Assembly (NCBI RefSeq): GCF_014699135.1
Contig: NZ_JACOFT010000005.1
Location: 62,288 to 126,287, forward strand
Direction of reading: 5' to 3'
DNA: 64,000 nt
From: Cognatundibacterium aquatile
GTDB taxonomy: Bacteria > Pseudomonadota > Gammaproteobacteria > Burkholderiales > Burkholderiaceae_D
Below are positions 47,797 to 57,770 of this stretch, piece after piece; the first letter of the stretch is position 1, and every line of letters starts with the position of its first letter. A model generated the notes under the pieces. That model had not been told where the DNA came from. It did no database searches and saw only the letters and a program-made list of their open reading frames with translations. The position numbers were made by a program, and so were the translations under genes.

Positions 47797-48504
47797 TTAA
47801 CGTTTAATGAGGGATAAAAATTCGCGGCGCAGATTCGGGTCTTTCAAAAACGATCCGTGCATGACGCTGTTAATCATCTTTGCTTCGGTGTCTTTCACAC
47901 CGCGCCAGTGCATGCAGAAATGATCGGCTTCCATGACGACGGCAAGGCCATCCGGCTGCATTTTTTCTTGCAGCGCATCTGCCAGTTGTACGACAGCTTC
48001 TTCCTGTATCTGCGGGCGACTCATGATCCATTCCGCAATCCGCGCATACTTGGATAAACCGATCAGATTGGAATGCTCATTCGGCATCACACCAATCCAT
48101 ACTTTCCCCATGATCGGACACAGATGATGAGAGCATGCGCTGCGCACGGTAATCGGGCCGATGATCATCAATTCATTCAGATGTGACGCATTCGGAAATT
48201 CGGTCACCGAAGGCATAGGGACATAGCGGCCTCCAAAGACTTCATTGATGAACATTTTAGCGACGCGGCGTCCGGTATCCTGAGTATTGTGATCGCTTTC
48301 GGTATCAATCACCAGGCTCTGCAATACCGCGCGCATTTTTTCCTCGACTTCCGCCTGCAGTTCCGCAAGCTCACCAGGCTCAATAAAGCGGGCGATGTTA
48401 TCGTTGGCATGGAAGCGCGTTTTACTCGCTTGTATCCGTTCACGGATGCGTTGCGAGACGGGGATATTGACCGCCTTGTAAGCGATGGAGGTATCGTTAG
48501 ACAT
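47797..48504 (-). CDS. folE: GTP cyclohydrolase I
   Basis: This 235-residue enzyme converts GTP to 7,8-dihydroneopterin triphosphate for folate synthesis. The zinc and substrate motifs are present: RSACSHHLCP with Cys and His ligands, GLSKYARI, and EADHFCMHWRG with the third Cys. The ATG at 48504 has AGGA upstream; the longer frame from 48561 is rejected. It lies between a CWC protein gene and the BLUF gene on the minus strand. Confidence 0.94.
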   Translation of the reverse strand: MSNDTSIAYKAVNIPVSQRIRERIQASKTRFHANDNIARFIEPGELAELQAEVEEKMRAVLQSLVIDTESDHNTQDTGRRVAKMFINEVFGGRYVPMPSVTEFPNASHLNELMIIGPITVRSACSHHLCPIMGKVWIGVMPNEHSNLIGLSKYARIAEWIMSRPQIQEEAVVQLADALQEKMQPDGLAVVMEADHFCMHWRGVKDTEAKMINSVMHGSFLKDPNLRREFLSLIKR

Positions 48505-48557
48505 TGCAGTATTCCTATCAGGAAGGCTGATTACTCGAACGCGTATGGTAACTGAAT

Positions 48558-48764
48558 TCATTCAAGCTTGTTTTTTCCTGCTGCAATTTCCGCTTTCCAT
48601 TGCGGCAGACAGGAAGGGCACAAACAACTGGCATTGGCGGGAATTTTCCCATCCGGAAAACAAGAGAAATCTACTGGTGGCAGAGCGGTGCACCAACACT
48701 CCTGCCTTGTATTGTCAGCCATTGCGCAGGTGAATTCTGTATGACAACGCTGGCAAATGCTCAT
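48558..48764 (-). CDS. Cysteine-rich CWC family protein
   Basis: The 68-residue protein contains nine cysteines (4, 7, 13, 23, 25, 35, 47, 49 and 52), including CWC at 23-25 and CPSC-like pairs near the end. It fits the small cysteine-rich CWC family, probably metal-binding, with no known function. It lies 53 bases upstream of folE on the same strand and may start that transcript. Confidence 0.8.
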   Translation of the reverse strand: MSICQRCHTEFTCAMADNTRQECWCTALPPVDFSCFPDGKIPANASCLCPSCLPQWKAEIAAGKNKLE

Positions 48765-48900
48765 GCTGATTTCCTTTTATTAATTGATCCGCTGCTAAAG
48801 TCATGCGTTCGGGGTGAATTGGCCATCGGTTCGCCTGCATAATCCTGTAAAATCCGGGATAACCGAATAAACCTTTCATGATCTTCAGGATACCGTCATT

Positions 48901-49827
48901 ATGAGCGATTTGAACGCAAACCCAGCAGCAGAAGCAGAAGATAAATTAGCCGGTGTCGAGCCAGTGATTAAAGCCGAAATTCTGGCTGAGGCGTTGCCTT
49001 ATATCCGCAAGTTTCATGGAAAAACCATCGTCGTTAAATACGGCGGTAACGCGATGACAGAAGAGCGCCTGAAACATGGTTTTGCACGTGATGTGATTTT
49101 GTTGAAGCTGGTCGGCATGAATCCTGTGGTGGTGCATGGTGGTGGTCCGCAAATCGATAACGCACTGAAAAAAATGGGTAAGCAGGGCACTTTTATACAG
49201 GGCATGCGTATTACCGATGATGAAACGATGGAAGTCGTTGAGTGGGTGCTTGGTGGTGAAGTTCAGCAAGATATCGTGATGCTGATTAACCACTACGGAG
49301 GTCAGGCTGTTGGTCTGACTGGTAAAGACGGTGGCCTGATCCGTGCCCGCAAAATGATGATGCCGGATAGGGAAAATCCGGGAGAAATGCTGGATATCGG
49401 TTTTGTCGGTGAAATCGATGCAATCAATCCGGCCGTTGTGAAAGCCTTGCAGGACGATGCTTTCATTCCGATTATTTCTCCTATCGGTTTTGGTGACGAC
49501 GGTCAGGCTTATAACATCAACGCTGATCTGGTGGCAGGCAAGATCGCTGAAATTCTGAAAGCAGAGAAGTTGATCATGATGACCAACATTCCTGGTGTGC
49601 TGGATAAGCAAGGCAATCTGGTCACCGATTTGTCGGCGCGTGAGATTGATGAGATGTTTGCGGATGGCACCATTTCCGGCGGTATGCTGCCGAAGATATC
49701 GTCAGCACTGGACGCCGCCAAATCTGGCGTCAATACGGTGCATATTATTGATGGCCGCATTGAGCACTCGTTGTTATTGGAAGTGCTGACTGAGCAGGCT
49801 TTCGGCACCATGATCCGCAGTCATTAA
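48901..49827 (+). CDS. argB: Acetylglutamate kinase
   Basis: ArgB phosphorylates N-acetylglutamate, the second step of arginine synthesis. Diagnostic blocks are [22 protein letters not shown] and [13 protein letters not shown]; the length of 308 residues is typical of the arginine-sensitive type with N-terminal extension. It is followed by the HAD nucleotidase gene after 40 bases. Confidence 0.96.
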   Translation: MSDLNANPAAEAEDKLAGVEPVIKAEILAEALPYIRKFHGKTIVVKYGGNAMTEERLKHGFARDVILLKLVGMNPVVVHGGGPQIDNALKKMGKQGTFIQGMRITDDETMEVVEWVLGGEVQQDIVMLINHYGGQAVGLTGKDGGLIRARKMMMPDRENPGEMLDIGFVGEIDAINPAVVKALQDDAFIPIISPIGFGDDGQAYNINADLVAGKIAEILKAEKLIMMTNIPGVLDKQGNLVTDLSAREIDEMFADGTISGGMLPKISSALDAAKSGVNTVHIIDGRIEHSLLLEVLTEQAFGTMIRSH

Positions 49828-49867
49828 TCCGGATGACTATCCTTCGTCTGTCTTTGCGATTGCAGGC

Positions 49868-50578
49868 ATGAGGCGGCGTGCGTCGCAGCGGGTCTGGCTA
49901 TTTGATCTGGATAACACCCTGCACAATGCCTCACATGCGATTTTCCCGCAGATTAATCTGAACATGAATGCCTACATCGCCCGTTTGTTGGGTGATGCTG
50001 GCAAACCGGCAGATGAGGCGACTGTCAACGCATTGCGGCTGGACTATTATCTGCGCTATGGCGTGACGATGATGGGGCTCGTCAGACATCATGGCGTTCA
50101 GGCAGAAGAGTTTTTGCAGCATGCGCATACCTTCCATGATTTGCCATCCATGATCCGTTCTCAGCGTGGCCTTGCCCGTTGTTTGCGCACGCTGCCCGGT
50201 AAGAAAATTTTGCTGACGAATGCACCAGCGCATTATTCCCGCCGGGTGTTAATGCATCTGAATCTGCACCGACAATTCATGCAGCATATTCCGGTGGAGG
50301 AAATGCGTGTCCATGGAAAATTGCAGCCTAAACCATCACGTTCTTTTTTGCGTAAATTTCTGGCAAAAAACCGCCTGCGTGCTTCGCAATGTATTCTGGT
50401 TGAAGACAGCATTGATAATCTGCGTGCCGCTAAAAAAGAAGGCTTGCAGACAGTTTGGGTGCACGGATACATTCCGCCGCAGCAGCGAAAAATTACGCAT
50501 CTTCGACCACGCGCTGCTTGCATCGATGTGCAGTTACGCTCCGTGCAGCGCTTACTGAAGTGCAGAAGGCTGCGATAA
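49868..50578 (+). CDS. HAD-family pyrimidine 5'-nucleotidase
   Basis: This 236-residue phosphatase shows HAD motif I FDLDNTLH (residues about 12-19), motif II LLTNAP and motif IV VEDSIDNLRAAK. It belongs to the pyrimidine 5'-nucleotidase (SDT1/PHM8-like) group, which removes phosphate from pyrimidine nucleotides. It lies just after argB and, as in related Burkholderiales, close to slmA, although here a PhnD-like gene stands between them. Confidence 0.87.
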   Translation: MRRRASQRVWLFDLDNTLHNASHAIFPQINLNMNAYIARLLGDAGKPADEATVNALRLDYYLRYGVTMMGLVRHHGVQAEEFLQHAHTFHDLPSMIRSQRGLARCLRTLPGKKILLTNAPAHYSRRVLMHLNLHRQFMQHIPVEEMRVHGKLQPKPSRSFLRKFLAKNRLRASQCILVEDSIDNLRAAKKEGLQTVWVHGYIPPQQRKITHLRPRAACIDVQLRSVQRLLKCRRLR

Positions 50579-50581
50579 ATT

Positions 50582-50611
50582 AGCATTTATAGATGATAAA
50601 TAGCTATTTTT
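50582..50611 (+). terminator. Weak AT-rich hairpin after the HAD nucleotidase
   Basis: AGCATTTAT and ATAAATAGCT pair with one bulge around AGATG, followed by ATTTTTAG. It resembles a weak intrinsic terminator, but the stem is AT-rich. Confidence 0.4.
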
Positions 50612-50676
50612 AGTTACATTTTGCAAGAATATGCGTGTTTGCTTATATCTGTTATATAAATAAAAAATGCCCAAAT

Positions 50677-50708
50677 TTTGTGCAGGTGCACAAAGAAGCG
50701 ATTACAAT
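50677..50708 (+). promoter_or_regulatory. Promoter with overlapping palindrome before the PhnD-like gene
   Basis: TTTGTGCA-GG-TGCACAAA at 50677-50694 is a perfect 8+2+8 inverted repeat. TTGTGC inside it (50679-50684) and TACAAT (50703-50708) are 18 bases apart and could be minus-35 and minus-10 boxes. A regulator binding the palindrome would then block the promoter. A second inverted repeat, GGATAAA-CTAA-TTTATCC, lies at 50748-50765 in the would-be leader. Confidence 0.45.
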
Positions 50709-50873
50709 ACAGCCTTAAAATTTTCCGTGTGGAAATTGTGGGTCGCCGGATAAACTAATTTATCCCCTTCGTTATTCCCTCCGCGTTCAACGCCATCCCG
50801 CCAGTTCCATTTCCTTAAACCGTTTGCCAGGTGTTACCCGGTAGGCGGCTGTATTTTTATTGATTGTATAAAG

Positions 50874-51719
50874 ATGATATTTCGTATTCTGTTTCTGAGT
50901 ATTTTCAGTGTTTTTTTGAGTTTGAATTCTATTTCTATCGCTGCGCCTGTCACTGGTCCTGCGCTGCGTCTGCTGGTTCAGGAAGGTACTTCCAGCAGCG
51001 GCGAATCTGAGTACAGTTCGAAAAAATATCAGCAACTTGCCACGGTTCTTGGTACTTACCTGAAGCGTGAAATACAGGTAACAGGACTATCTCCTTTGCG
51101 TCAGTACGATGCGGACGCGATACGTCAGGGTGATATTCTGATTGCCCGCCCGAATGCGGTTGCCGGAATGGCGATCCAGACTTTAGGTTTTGTCCCAGTT
51201 GTTGCCCTTGATTCGGGCATCAAAAGTCAGATGACACTGGTTGGACCGGCCAGCCTGAAAAAGAATTTTAAGTCGCCTGATGAACTGAAAAAACTGCGCT
51301 TTGCGATGCCACCTGCGGACAGTGAAGTGACACGTCAGGCATTGCGTCTGCTTGCTGGTATGGGATTCAAACCGGAGACAAGCAATGTGTACAACGTACA
51401 ATTACAGGCAACAATTCCTTTTGCCTTAGAAAACAAACTGGCGGACGTCGGTGTGGTGAAATCGGATTCCACGGTTGCGCCTAAACTGGCGGCTGCGGGT
51501 TACGTTGTTCTGGCTGAAGGTGAGAAGGCAGCGCCGTGGGTGATGTTGGCGAATAAAAAACTGGGCGCTGAACTGATTGATCAGATCCGTGTTGCGATGA
51601 CGGGTATGATGTCGAATGCTGAACATAAAGCTGCATTGCAAGGTATTCGTGTGCAAAATGTTGTTGAGGCAGATCCGCAGCCATATGTGAATGCGTACAA
51701 TCGTTATAACGGTAAATAA
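50874..51719 (+). CDS. PhnD-like periplasmic substrate-binding protein
   Basis: The 281-residue protein has a signal peptide (about residues 1-23, ending IAAP) and a type-2 periplasmic binding fold of the phosphate/phosphite/phosphonate (PhnD) family: SEVTRQALRLLAGMGF, KLADVGVVKSD, and a final AALQGIRVQNVVEADPQPY. No permease or ATPase genes accompany it, so it is an orphan and may serve a remote transporter or a sensor. It sits between the nucleotidase and slmA. Confidence 0.72.
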   Translation: MIFRILFLSIFSVFLSLNSISIAAPVTGPALRLLVQEGTSSSGESEYSSKKYQQLATVLGTYLKREIQVTGLSPLRQYDADAIRQGDILIARPNAVAGMAIQTLGFVPVVALDSGIKSQMTLVGPASLKKNFKSPDELKKLRFAMPPADSEVTRQALRLLAGMGFKPETSNVYNVQLQATIPFALENKLADVGVVKSDSTVAPKLAAAGYVVLAEGEKAAPWVMLANKKLGAELIDQIRVAMTGMMSNAEHKAALQGIRVQNVVEADPQPYVNAYNRYNGK

Positions 51720-51941
51720 GACCATCAGCCAGTATTGAACGAAGAACGGATAGCTGTATAAAAAGCCAGTTGTCAAGAGTATTTGAAAAATTAAAGTTTG
51801 CAAGATTGCTTCACATGAGCAGCGGGTTTCACATAGAATCTGACACCCGCTGTTCACAGGTAGTGAGTCAGTAACAGGCAAGATCATGCATCTACACGAT
51901 GCATTTTGTACTTTTGTACCTTTCATTCAGATCAGAGAAAA

Positions 51942-52517
51942 ATGGCTAGTACCAAACCGGGCGAGCGTAAGCACCAAATTTTGCAGACGCTGGCAGCAAT
52001 GCTGGAAAATCCTAAAGGCGAGAAAATCACCACCGCAGCCCTGGCGGCAAAGGTGGAGGTGTCTGAGGCCGCTTTATATCGTCATTTCGCCAGCAAAGCG
52101 CAGATGTTTGAAGGCTTGATCGAATTCATTGAAGCATCCATTTTTGGTCTGATTAATCAAATCAGCGAGCAGCAGGACGATGGCTTGTTGCAGGTGCAGG
52201 CGATTGCACAAATGCTGTTAAATTTTGCAGAACGTAACCCCGGCATGACGCGGGTGCTGACTGGCGATGCGCTGGTCAATGAAGATGAGCGCCTGCAATT
52301 ACGCATGAATCAACTGGCAGAACGGATAGAAATGGCGTTCCGGCAGTCTTTCCGTCTGGCCGCAAGTCAGGGCAACGCGATTGATACAGAAGCGCAGGTC
52401 CGGGCCAGCCTGTTGTGTAGTTTTGTCCTTGGCCGTTGGTTGCGTTTTGCAAAGACCGGATTCAAAAATTTACCCACCGAGCAGGCAACGTTACAGATCG
52501 CGATGATGTTGCATTAA
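51942..52517 (+). CDS. slmA: Nucleoid occlusion factor SlmA
   Basis: This 191-residue TetR-family protein blocks FtsZ assembly over the nucleoid. The helix-turn-helix (KITTAALAAKVEVSEAALYRHFASKAQMFEGLIEF, residues about 27-60, quoted in pieces: ALAAKVEVSEAALYRHF) is nearly that of known SlmA. The ATG at 51942 (MASTKPGERKHQILQ) is chosen over the longer frame from 51906. Confidence 0.9.
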   Translation: MASTKPGERKHQILQTLAAMLENPKGEKITTAALAAKVEVSEAALYRHFASKAQMFEGLIEFIEASIFGLINQISEQQDDGLLQVQAIAQMLLNFAERNPGMTRVLTGDALVNEDERLQLRMNQLAERIEMAFRQSFRLAASQGNAIDTEAQVRASLLCSFVLGRWLRFAKTGFKNLPTEQATLQIAMMLH

Positions 52518-52683
52518 TTCTGCCGTTCTTGGTATTCAACAGATTTCCAAAGTATGATGCTGTACGCCGACAGCGCGACAGACGCTGACAGGTCATATCA
52601 CATAAAAATCGACAACGCATATTGTTACCGCAGCAGAAAGTTCGCTGGTGTGGTGCGCGATATGACGAATATCAGGAGACAAC

Positions 52684-53139
52684 ATGGAACAAACCCAAAC
52701 CCACGCCAAGCGTCGGCAGGTGGATATTTTGCTGACCAAATATGCCGAAAGTCACTTACATCCGACGAATGAAATCATTCATTGCATCTGTGTACCGGCG
52801 ATCGTTTTTTCTTTTCTCGGTCTGATCTGGGCCGGGCACCCGTTAGCAGCGTATGCCGCCGTGATGACCAGCCTGATTTACTATTTCTTTTTATCGCCGC
52901 GCTTCGCGCTGGGCATGCTGCTGATGTCGATGCTGATACTGGCGGTTTTGCAGTATCTGCCGCAGGGCAGAATCTGGCAGATTTCTCTTGCCGTTTTCAT
53001 CATCGCCTGGATAGGTCAGTTCATCGGGCATAAGATCGAGGGCAAAAAACCCTCGTTTTTTGATGATATCCGTTTTTTACTGATAGGCCCTTTGTTCGTG
53101 CTGGGCTTTCTGTACCGGCGTATCGGCATCACGTATTAA
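52684..53139 (+). CDS. DUF962 (Mpo1-like) membrane protein
   Basis: The 151-residue protein has about four membrane helices and the family motif HPTNEIIHCICVP (residues about 27-39). Yeast Mpo1 of this family is an iron-dependent dioxygenase in 2-hydroxy fatty acid degradation; the bacterial role is unproven. An AGGAGA ribosome site precedes the ATG. It follows slmA after 166 bases. Confidence 0.85.
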   Translation: MEQTQTHAKRRQVDILLTKYAESHLHPTNEIIHCICVPAIVFSFLGLIWAGHPLAAYAAVMTSLIYYFFLSPRFALGMLLMSMLILAVLQYLPQGRIWQISLAVFIIAWIGQFIGHKIEGKKPSFFDDIRFLLIGPLFVLGFLYRRIGITY

Positions 53140-53356
53140 ATCTTTGCTGGCGGAACACCCTCTGTTATAAGCGAACAATGCATGTTCCGCCTGTCTGATT
53201 TTCTGCTTCGACTTTGGCCTGCCGGCGATGGTTGTATGGTATTCGCAACCGTAGTTATGAACAACGCCGCCAGCCGCTGCCTTGATAAGTTCAGATGCCT
53301 GCAAGGCTGCTCATCTGCGGGTAAACTGCGACTCTGTCTCCTGCTTAAGTCTGACC

Positions 53357-55237
53357 GTGTCTGATATTTCTCCATCCAATTTTTCTTTATCACAACTGTT
53401 GCATTCCGCTCAGCCGTTTGCATTGCTTGATGATGCCCAGGCGGATGCGGCACAGTCGCGCTTGTATTATGGCTTTCAGAGAGTAGTCGAATGCCGGAAT
53501 TTACAAGACTGGCCCGCCTTTATTCACACGCTGGAAGCGGCGTTACAGGATGGGTATTATGGCGTGGCCTTGTTGTCTTATGAGACCGGCGCGCAATTAC
53601 AGAAGATAGCTCCGCGTGACACTGCTGCTGTCTCCAGGATAGCGATTTTTCAGTATTGTCAGCGGCTGAACGGCACACAGGTAGAACAGCTATTGAGCGA
53701 AATCCCGGCTTCTGTGACGGGGGTGGCAGATATCCATGCGAATGTGGATGAGCCAGCTTTCAGCGAGGCGATAGAAAAAATACAGACCTATATCGCCGCC
53801 GGTGATACGTATCAGGTTAATTACACTTATCGCCTGCACTTCGATGCTTATGGTGACCCGCTTGCTTTATACCGGCGTTTGCGCGAACGCCAGCCAGTGC
53901 CTTATTGTGCCCTGATTTATATGCCAGAGGGTGACATCGTGATTTCCATGTCACCGGAACTCTTCATCCGCCATCAGCAAGGAAACTTATACGCCAAACC
54001 CATGAAGGGAACGGCGGCCGCCACGGGCGACACGCTGCGTGATCAGCAACTGGCAAAAGAACTGGCCGCAGATACCAAGAACCGTGCAGAAAACCTGATG
54101 ATCGTCGATCTGCTGCGCAATGATCTCGGTCGTATTGCGGATATCGGATCGGTGAAAGTGCCGCAATTATTTGAAGTGAATCGTTTTTCCAGTGTGCTGC
54201 AGATGACCTCGACGATACATGCGCATCTGCGTCCAGAATTAGGGCTGGCAGATATACTCAACGCGCTGTTTCCATGTGGTTCGATCACGGGCGCACCTAA
54301 GCACAGAACCATGCAAATCATCCGTGAAATTGAACCTGCCGCACGTGATTTATATACCGGTGCGATAGGCTGGTTTGATCCGCCGCAGCATAGCAATATA
54401 CCCGGCGATTTCTGCCTGGCTGTACCTATCCGTACTTTGCAATTGCAGGCACCAGATAAGGGGGTAGGGGAGAGTACCGTTGTGCGGCGAGGCGTCATGG
54501 GGGTCGGGGCCGGAATTGTGTACGACAGTCGTGCAGACGAAGAATTTGCCGAATGTCAGTTGAAGGCAAAATTTCTGACAGGATTACCAGCGCAGTTTGA
54601 ATTGTTTGAAACCATGTATGCCACGCGTGAGCAAGGCTGTCGTTACTGGACGCGCCATTTACAGCGTTTACGCCGGTCTGCCCAGTATTTCGGCTTTGTC
54701 TGGAATGAAAAAGAGATCTGCCGCACAGTACAAGGGTTCTGTGCCAATTTACCGCCACAGACCGCATATCGCTTACGTCTGGCGATTAATGCGCAAGGTC
54801 AGGTGGCGATTACGTCGGGCGTGTTAACACTGCTGAACGCGCATCCCGGCGTGATGCTGGCGCAACAGGCAACATCCAGCGATGAATTATTTTTGCAGCA
54901 TAAATCGAGCATCCGGCAACGCTACGACGAAGCCTGGAAAGCGGCTGGAGCCCACGGGGCTTTTGACATGCTGTTTTTCAATGAGCAAGGACATCTGACC
55001 GAAGGTGGTCGCAGCAATGTCCTGATTCAGAAACAGGGGGTATGGCTGACCCCGCCTTTATCTGACGGCGTGCTGCCCGGGGTGATGCGTTCGGTATTAC
55101 TGGAAGAGCCTGAGTTTCAGCAGCAATACCGGGTGTGCGAACAATCGCTGACCCGTGCTGATCTCGACAATGCCGATCAGATCATGTTGTGCAATGCCTT
55201 GCGCGGCGCATTTACAGTCAGGCTCTTACAACGGTAG
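53357..55237 (+). CDS. pabB: Fused aminodeoxychorismate synthase I / 4-amino-4-deoxychorismate lyase
   Basis: The protein makes p-aminobenzoate for folate. Residues up to about 430 form the chorismate-binding PabB part (NYTYRLHF, SMSPELFIR, KPMKGTAAA, FPCGSITGAPKHRTM). The remaining 190 residues form an aminotransferase-IV PabC part (ETMYATREQGCRYW, LTEGGRSNVLI). Such PabB-PabC fusions are known in betaproteobacteria. The start is uncertain: GTG at 53357 gives MSDISPSNF, while an in-frame TTG lies at 53282. No strong ribosome site is seen. Confidence 0.88.
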   Translation: MSDISPSNFSLSQLLHSAQPFALLDDAQADAAQSRLYYGFQRVVECRNLQDWPAFIHTLEAALQDGYYGVALLSYETGAQLQKIAPRDTAAVSRIAIFQYCQRLNGTQVEQLLSEIPASVTGVADIHANVDEPAFSEAIEKIQTYIAAGDTYQVNYTYRLHFDAYGDPLALYRRLRERQPVPYCALIYMPEGDIVISMSPELFIRHQQGNLYAKPMKGTAAATGDTLRDQQLAKELAADTKNRAENLMIVDLLRNDLGRIADIGSVKVPQLFEVNRFSSVLQMTSTIHAHLRPELGLADILNALFPCGSITGAPKHRTMQIIREIEPAARDLYTGAIGWFDPPQHSNIPGDFCLAVPIRTLQLQAPDKGVGESTVVRRGVMGVGAGIVYDSRADEEFAECQLKAKFLTGLPAQFELFETMYATREQGCRYWTRHLQRLRRSAQYFGFVWNEKEICRTVQGFCANLPPQTAYRLRLAINAQGQVAITSGVLTLLNAHPGVMLAQQATSSDELFLQHKSSIRQRYDEAWKAAGAHGAFDMLFFNEQGHLTEGGRSNVLIQKQGVWLTPPLSDGVLPGVMRSVLLEEPEFQQQYRVCEQSLTRADLDNADQIMLCNALRGAFTVRLLQR

Positions 55238-55392
55238 TTGCTGCATAATGCCTGCTGAAATCATTACGGGTTGTGCCGCAGATCGCTGGCGGGTTACACT
55301 CGGAATGGCAACAGCAAGCATATGCTGACAAATTCCAACGACAGACAAAAAATAGACAAGATCATTTGCATGATCTCAACAGGAGATGACCG

Positions 55393-56556
55393 ATGAAAAA
55401 ACGCTACGCCCTCGCAGCTTTGCCTGCATTGATTGCCCTCATGTTTAGCGCGAATGTCGCTGCCCAGATTAAAGTCGGCGTGAATGTTTCCGCTACGGGT
55501 GCCGGTGCCTCGTTGGGCATACCTGAAAAGAATACTTTTGCTTTATTGCCGAAAGAAATTGGTGGCAAAAAAGTCGAATACATCATTCTCGATGACGCTT
55601 CTGATTCGACGATGGCAGTCAAAAATGCGCGCAAACTGGTATCCGAAGACAAGGTAGATTTACTGATAGGGTCGACCATCGTGCCGACTTCTCTGGCGAT
55701 GATCGATGTAGCGGCGGAGACAGAAACGCCGATGATTTCGATGGCAGCGGCCGCTTCCATTATTTCTCCGTCTGATGCAAAGCGTCACTGGATATTCAAG
55801 ACGCCGCAAAATGATTCGCATATGTCTACGGCGGTCATCAGTCACATGGCCGATGCCGGTATTAAGACAGTAGGCTTCATCGGCTTCAATGATGCATACG
55901 GCGAAGGCTGGTACAAAGAATTTTCCAAACTGGCAGAATTACGCAAAATAAAAATCGTGGCAAACGAACGCTTTGCCCGTCCGGATACGTCGGTCACCGG
56001 ACAAATCCTGAAAATTATCGCCAGTAATCCCGATGCGGTGTTCATCGCTGGCGCTGGCACACCTGCAGCCTTACCACAAAAAACTTTAAAAGAGCGCGGT
56101 TATAAAGGGAAGATTTATCAGACGCATGGCGTTGCGAACAATGATTTCCTGCGTGTTTGTGGCAAAGATTGCGAAGGCACTTGGTTACCGGCGGGCCCTT
56201 TGCTGGTCGCTGAGCAGTTACCGGCAGATAGTCCGGTGAAAAAATCTGCTTTGCGTTACACCGGCGTCTATGAAAAAGCGTACGGAGCAGGCTCAGTCTC
56301 GACCTTTGGCGGGCATGCTTGGGATGCCGGATTATTGCTGGAAAACGCAGTGCCTACGGCGTTGAAAAAAGCACAGCCGGGAACCAAAGAATTCAGGGCA
56401 GCGTTGCGCACGGCGATAGAAAACACCACAAATCTGGCCGTGTCTCATGGCATTGTAAATATGAACAGCGGCGATCATGTTGGCCTGGATCAGCGTTCCC
56501 GCGTGATGGTGCAGATTGTCGGCGGCAAATGGAAACTGGCGGGGCAGGCAAAATAA
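55393..56556 (+). CDS. livK: Branched-chain-amino-acid-type ABC transporter binding protein
   Basis: This 387-residue periplasmic protein has a signal peptide (about 1-24, ending NVAA) and a Peripla_BP_6 fold (VGVNVSATGAGASLGIPEKN, VIVPTSL-like SSTIVPT region, FGFND-like FIGFNDAYGEGW). It delivers ligand to the permease genes downstream. Members of this family carry branched-chain amino acids but also aromatic or other organic acids, so the ligand is not certain. An AGGAGATGACCG site precedes the ATG. Confidence 0.87.
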   Translation: MKKRYALAALPALIALMFSANVAAQIKVGVNVSATGAGASLGIPEKNTFALLPKEIGGKKVEYIILDDASDSTMAVKNARKLVSEDKVDLLIGSTIVPTSLAMIDVAAETETPMISMAAAASIISPSDAKRHWIFKTPQNDSHMSTAVISHMADAGIKTVGFIGFNDAYGEGWYKEFSKLAELRKIKIVANERFARPDTSVTGQILKIIASNPDAVFIAGAGTPAALPQKTLKERGYKGKIYQTHGVANNDFLRVCGKDCEGTWLPAGPLLVAEQLPADSPVKKSALRYTGVYEKAYGAGSVSTFGGHAWDAGLLLENAVPTALKKAQPGTKEFRAALRTAIENTTNLAVSHGIVNMNSGDHVGLDQRSRVMVQIVGGKWKLAGQAK

Positions 56557-56573
56557 GCCTTAGCATTCGCTAT

Positions 56574-56597
56574 AAAAGGGAGCTGCGGCTCCCTTTT
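56574..56597 (+). terminator. Hairpin between binding-protein and permease genes
   Basis: AAAAGGGAGC and GCTCCCTTTT form a perfect 10-bp stem around TGCG. It ends part of the transcripts after the binding-protein gene, so the binding protein is made in excess of the membrane parts, a common arrangement in ABC operons. Confidence 0.8.
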
Positions 56598-56714
56598 GCT
56601 TGGTCTTCGGGATGCACTTTGAAGTCGGCTTTTAAATGTAAATCAGCATAGACTGTCACGCTTCATCGGCAGCGATAGTTCAGATCTGTTTGTTTCAGCG
56701 AGAAAGTTTTTTCC

Positions 56715-57770
56715 ATGGATTTTTCGATTGCCGCCATCCTTGCGCAGGATGGCATCACCAGTGGTGCGATATATGCGCTGCTGGCGCTGGCACTAGTGCT
56801 GGTGTTTTCTGTTACCCGCATCATTTTTATTCCTCAAGGTGAATTTGTCGCTTTCGGTGCGCTGAGTCTGGCCGCGATACAGTCAGGGCAATTTCCACAT
56901 TCAGCCACATTGTTGCTGGGCTTGGGGACGTTGTGTCTGCTCAAAGAAATTTATCAGCATCTGCGCGCGCCGCAGCGCAGCGCGAATTTTTTACGTGCAT
57001 TTTTGCCAGATACAGTAAAGCTGTTGCTGTTGCCGTTGCTGCTCTGGCTGTTGATGCGCTATCTGCCATTACAGGAATTGCCTATGCTGGTACAGGTCGT
57101 GCTGGCGCTGCTGCTGGTGATACCTATGGGGCCGATGATGTACCGGCTCGCCTATCAGCCGCTGGCTGAAGCCAGTACGCTGGTTTTGCTGATCGTTTCC
57201 GTCGGGCTGCATCTGGCGCTGACCGGTCTTGGCCTAGTGATGTTCGGTGCCGAGGGCTCACGAACTGCTGCTTTCAGTGACGCACAATTACAGCTAGGTT
57301 CGCTGATGATCTCAGGTCAGAGTCTGGTCGTGATTGCCGTTTCTGTCACGCTGATGATCGCTTTGTATGTCTATTTTGAGCGCAGTTTATCTGGTAAAGC
57401 GTTGCGGGCGACTGCCGTCAATCGTCTTGGTGCGCAACTGGTCGGGATAGGGACGACGCAGGCAGGACGTTTGGTTTTCACGCTGACGGCAGCCTTAGGT
57501 GCCTTGTGCGGCGTATTGATTGCGCCAATGACGACCGTCTATTACGACAGTGGTTTTCTGATCGGGCTGAAAGGATTCGTCGGGGCGATTGTCGGCGGTT
57601 TGTTCAGCTATCCGGTGGCTGCCGCTGGCGCCTTACTGGTCGGTTTGCTTGAATCTTATTCCTCGTTCTGGGCCAGCGCTTATAAAGAGGTGATCGTCTT
57701 TACGCTGATCATTCCGGTGTTGCTGTGGCGTTCTCTCAGTAGTAAACACAATGACGAGGAGGAATCATGA
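56715..57770 (+). CDS. livH: LivH-type permease
   Basis: This 351-residue inner-membrane permease has about eight hydrophobic segments and LivH blocks [20 protein letters not shown] (start) and [18 protein letters not shown]. At 351 residues it is longer than E. coli LivH because of a central insertion near residues 75-110. It overlaps the next gene by four bases. Confidence 0.88.
   Translation: MDFSIAAILAQDGITSGAIYALLALALVLVFSVTRIIFIPQGEFVAFGALSLAAIQSGQFPHSATLLLGLGTLCLLKEIYQHLRAPQRSANFLRAFLPDTVKLLLLPLLLWLLMRYLPLQELPMLVQVVLALLLVIPMGPMMYRLAYQPLAEASTLVLLIVSVGLHLALTGLGLVMFGAEGSRTAAFSDAQLQLGSLMISGQSLVVIAVSVTLMIALYVYFERSLSGKALRATAVNRLGAQLVGIGTTQAGRLVFTLTAALGALCGVLIAPMTTVYYDSGFLIGLKGFVGAIVGGLFSYPVAAAGALLVGLLESYSSFWASAYKEVIVFTLIIPVLLWRSLSSKHNDEEES

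Noticed and set aside
52554-52772. A 72-codon open frame before the DUF962 gene
   Set aside because: It overlaps the DUF962 start, which has a good ribosome site and a family motif.
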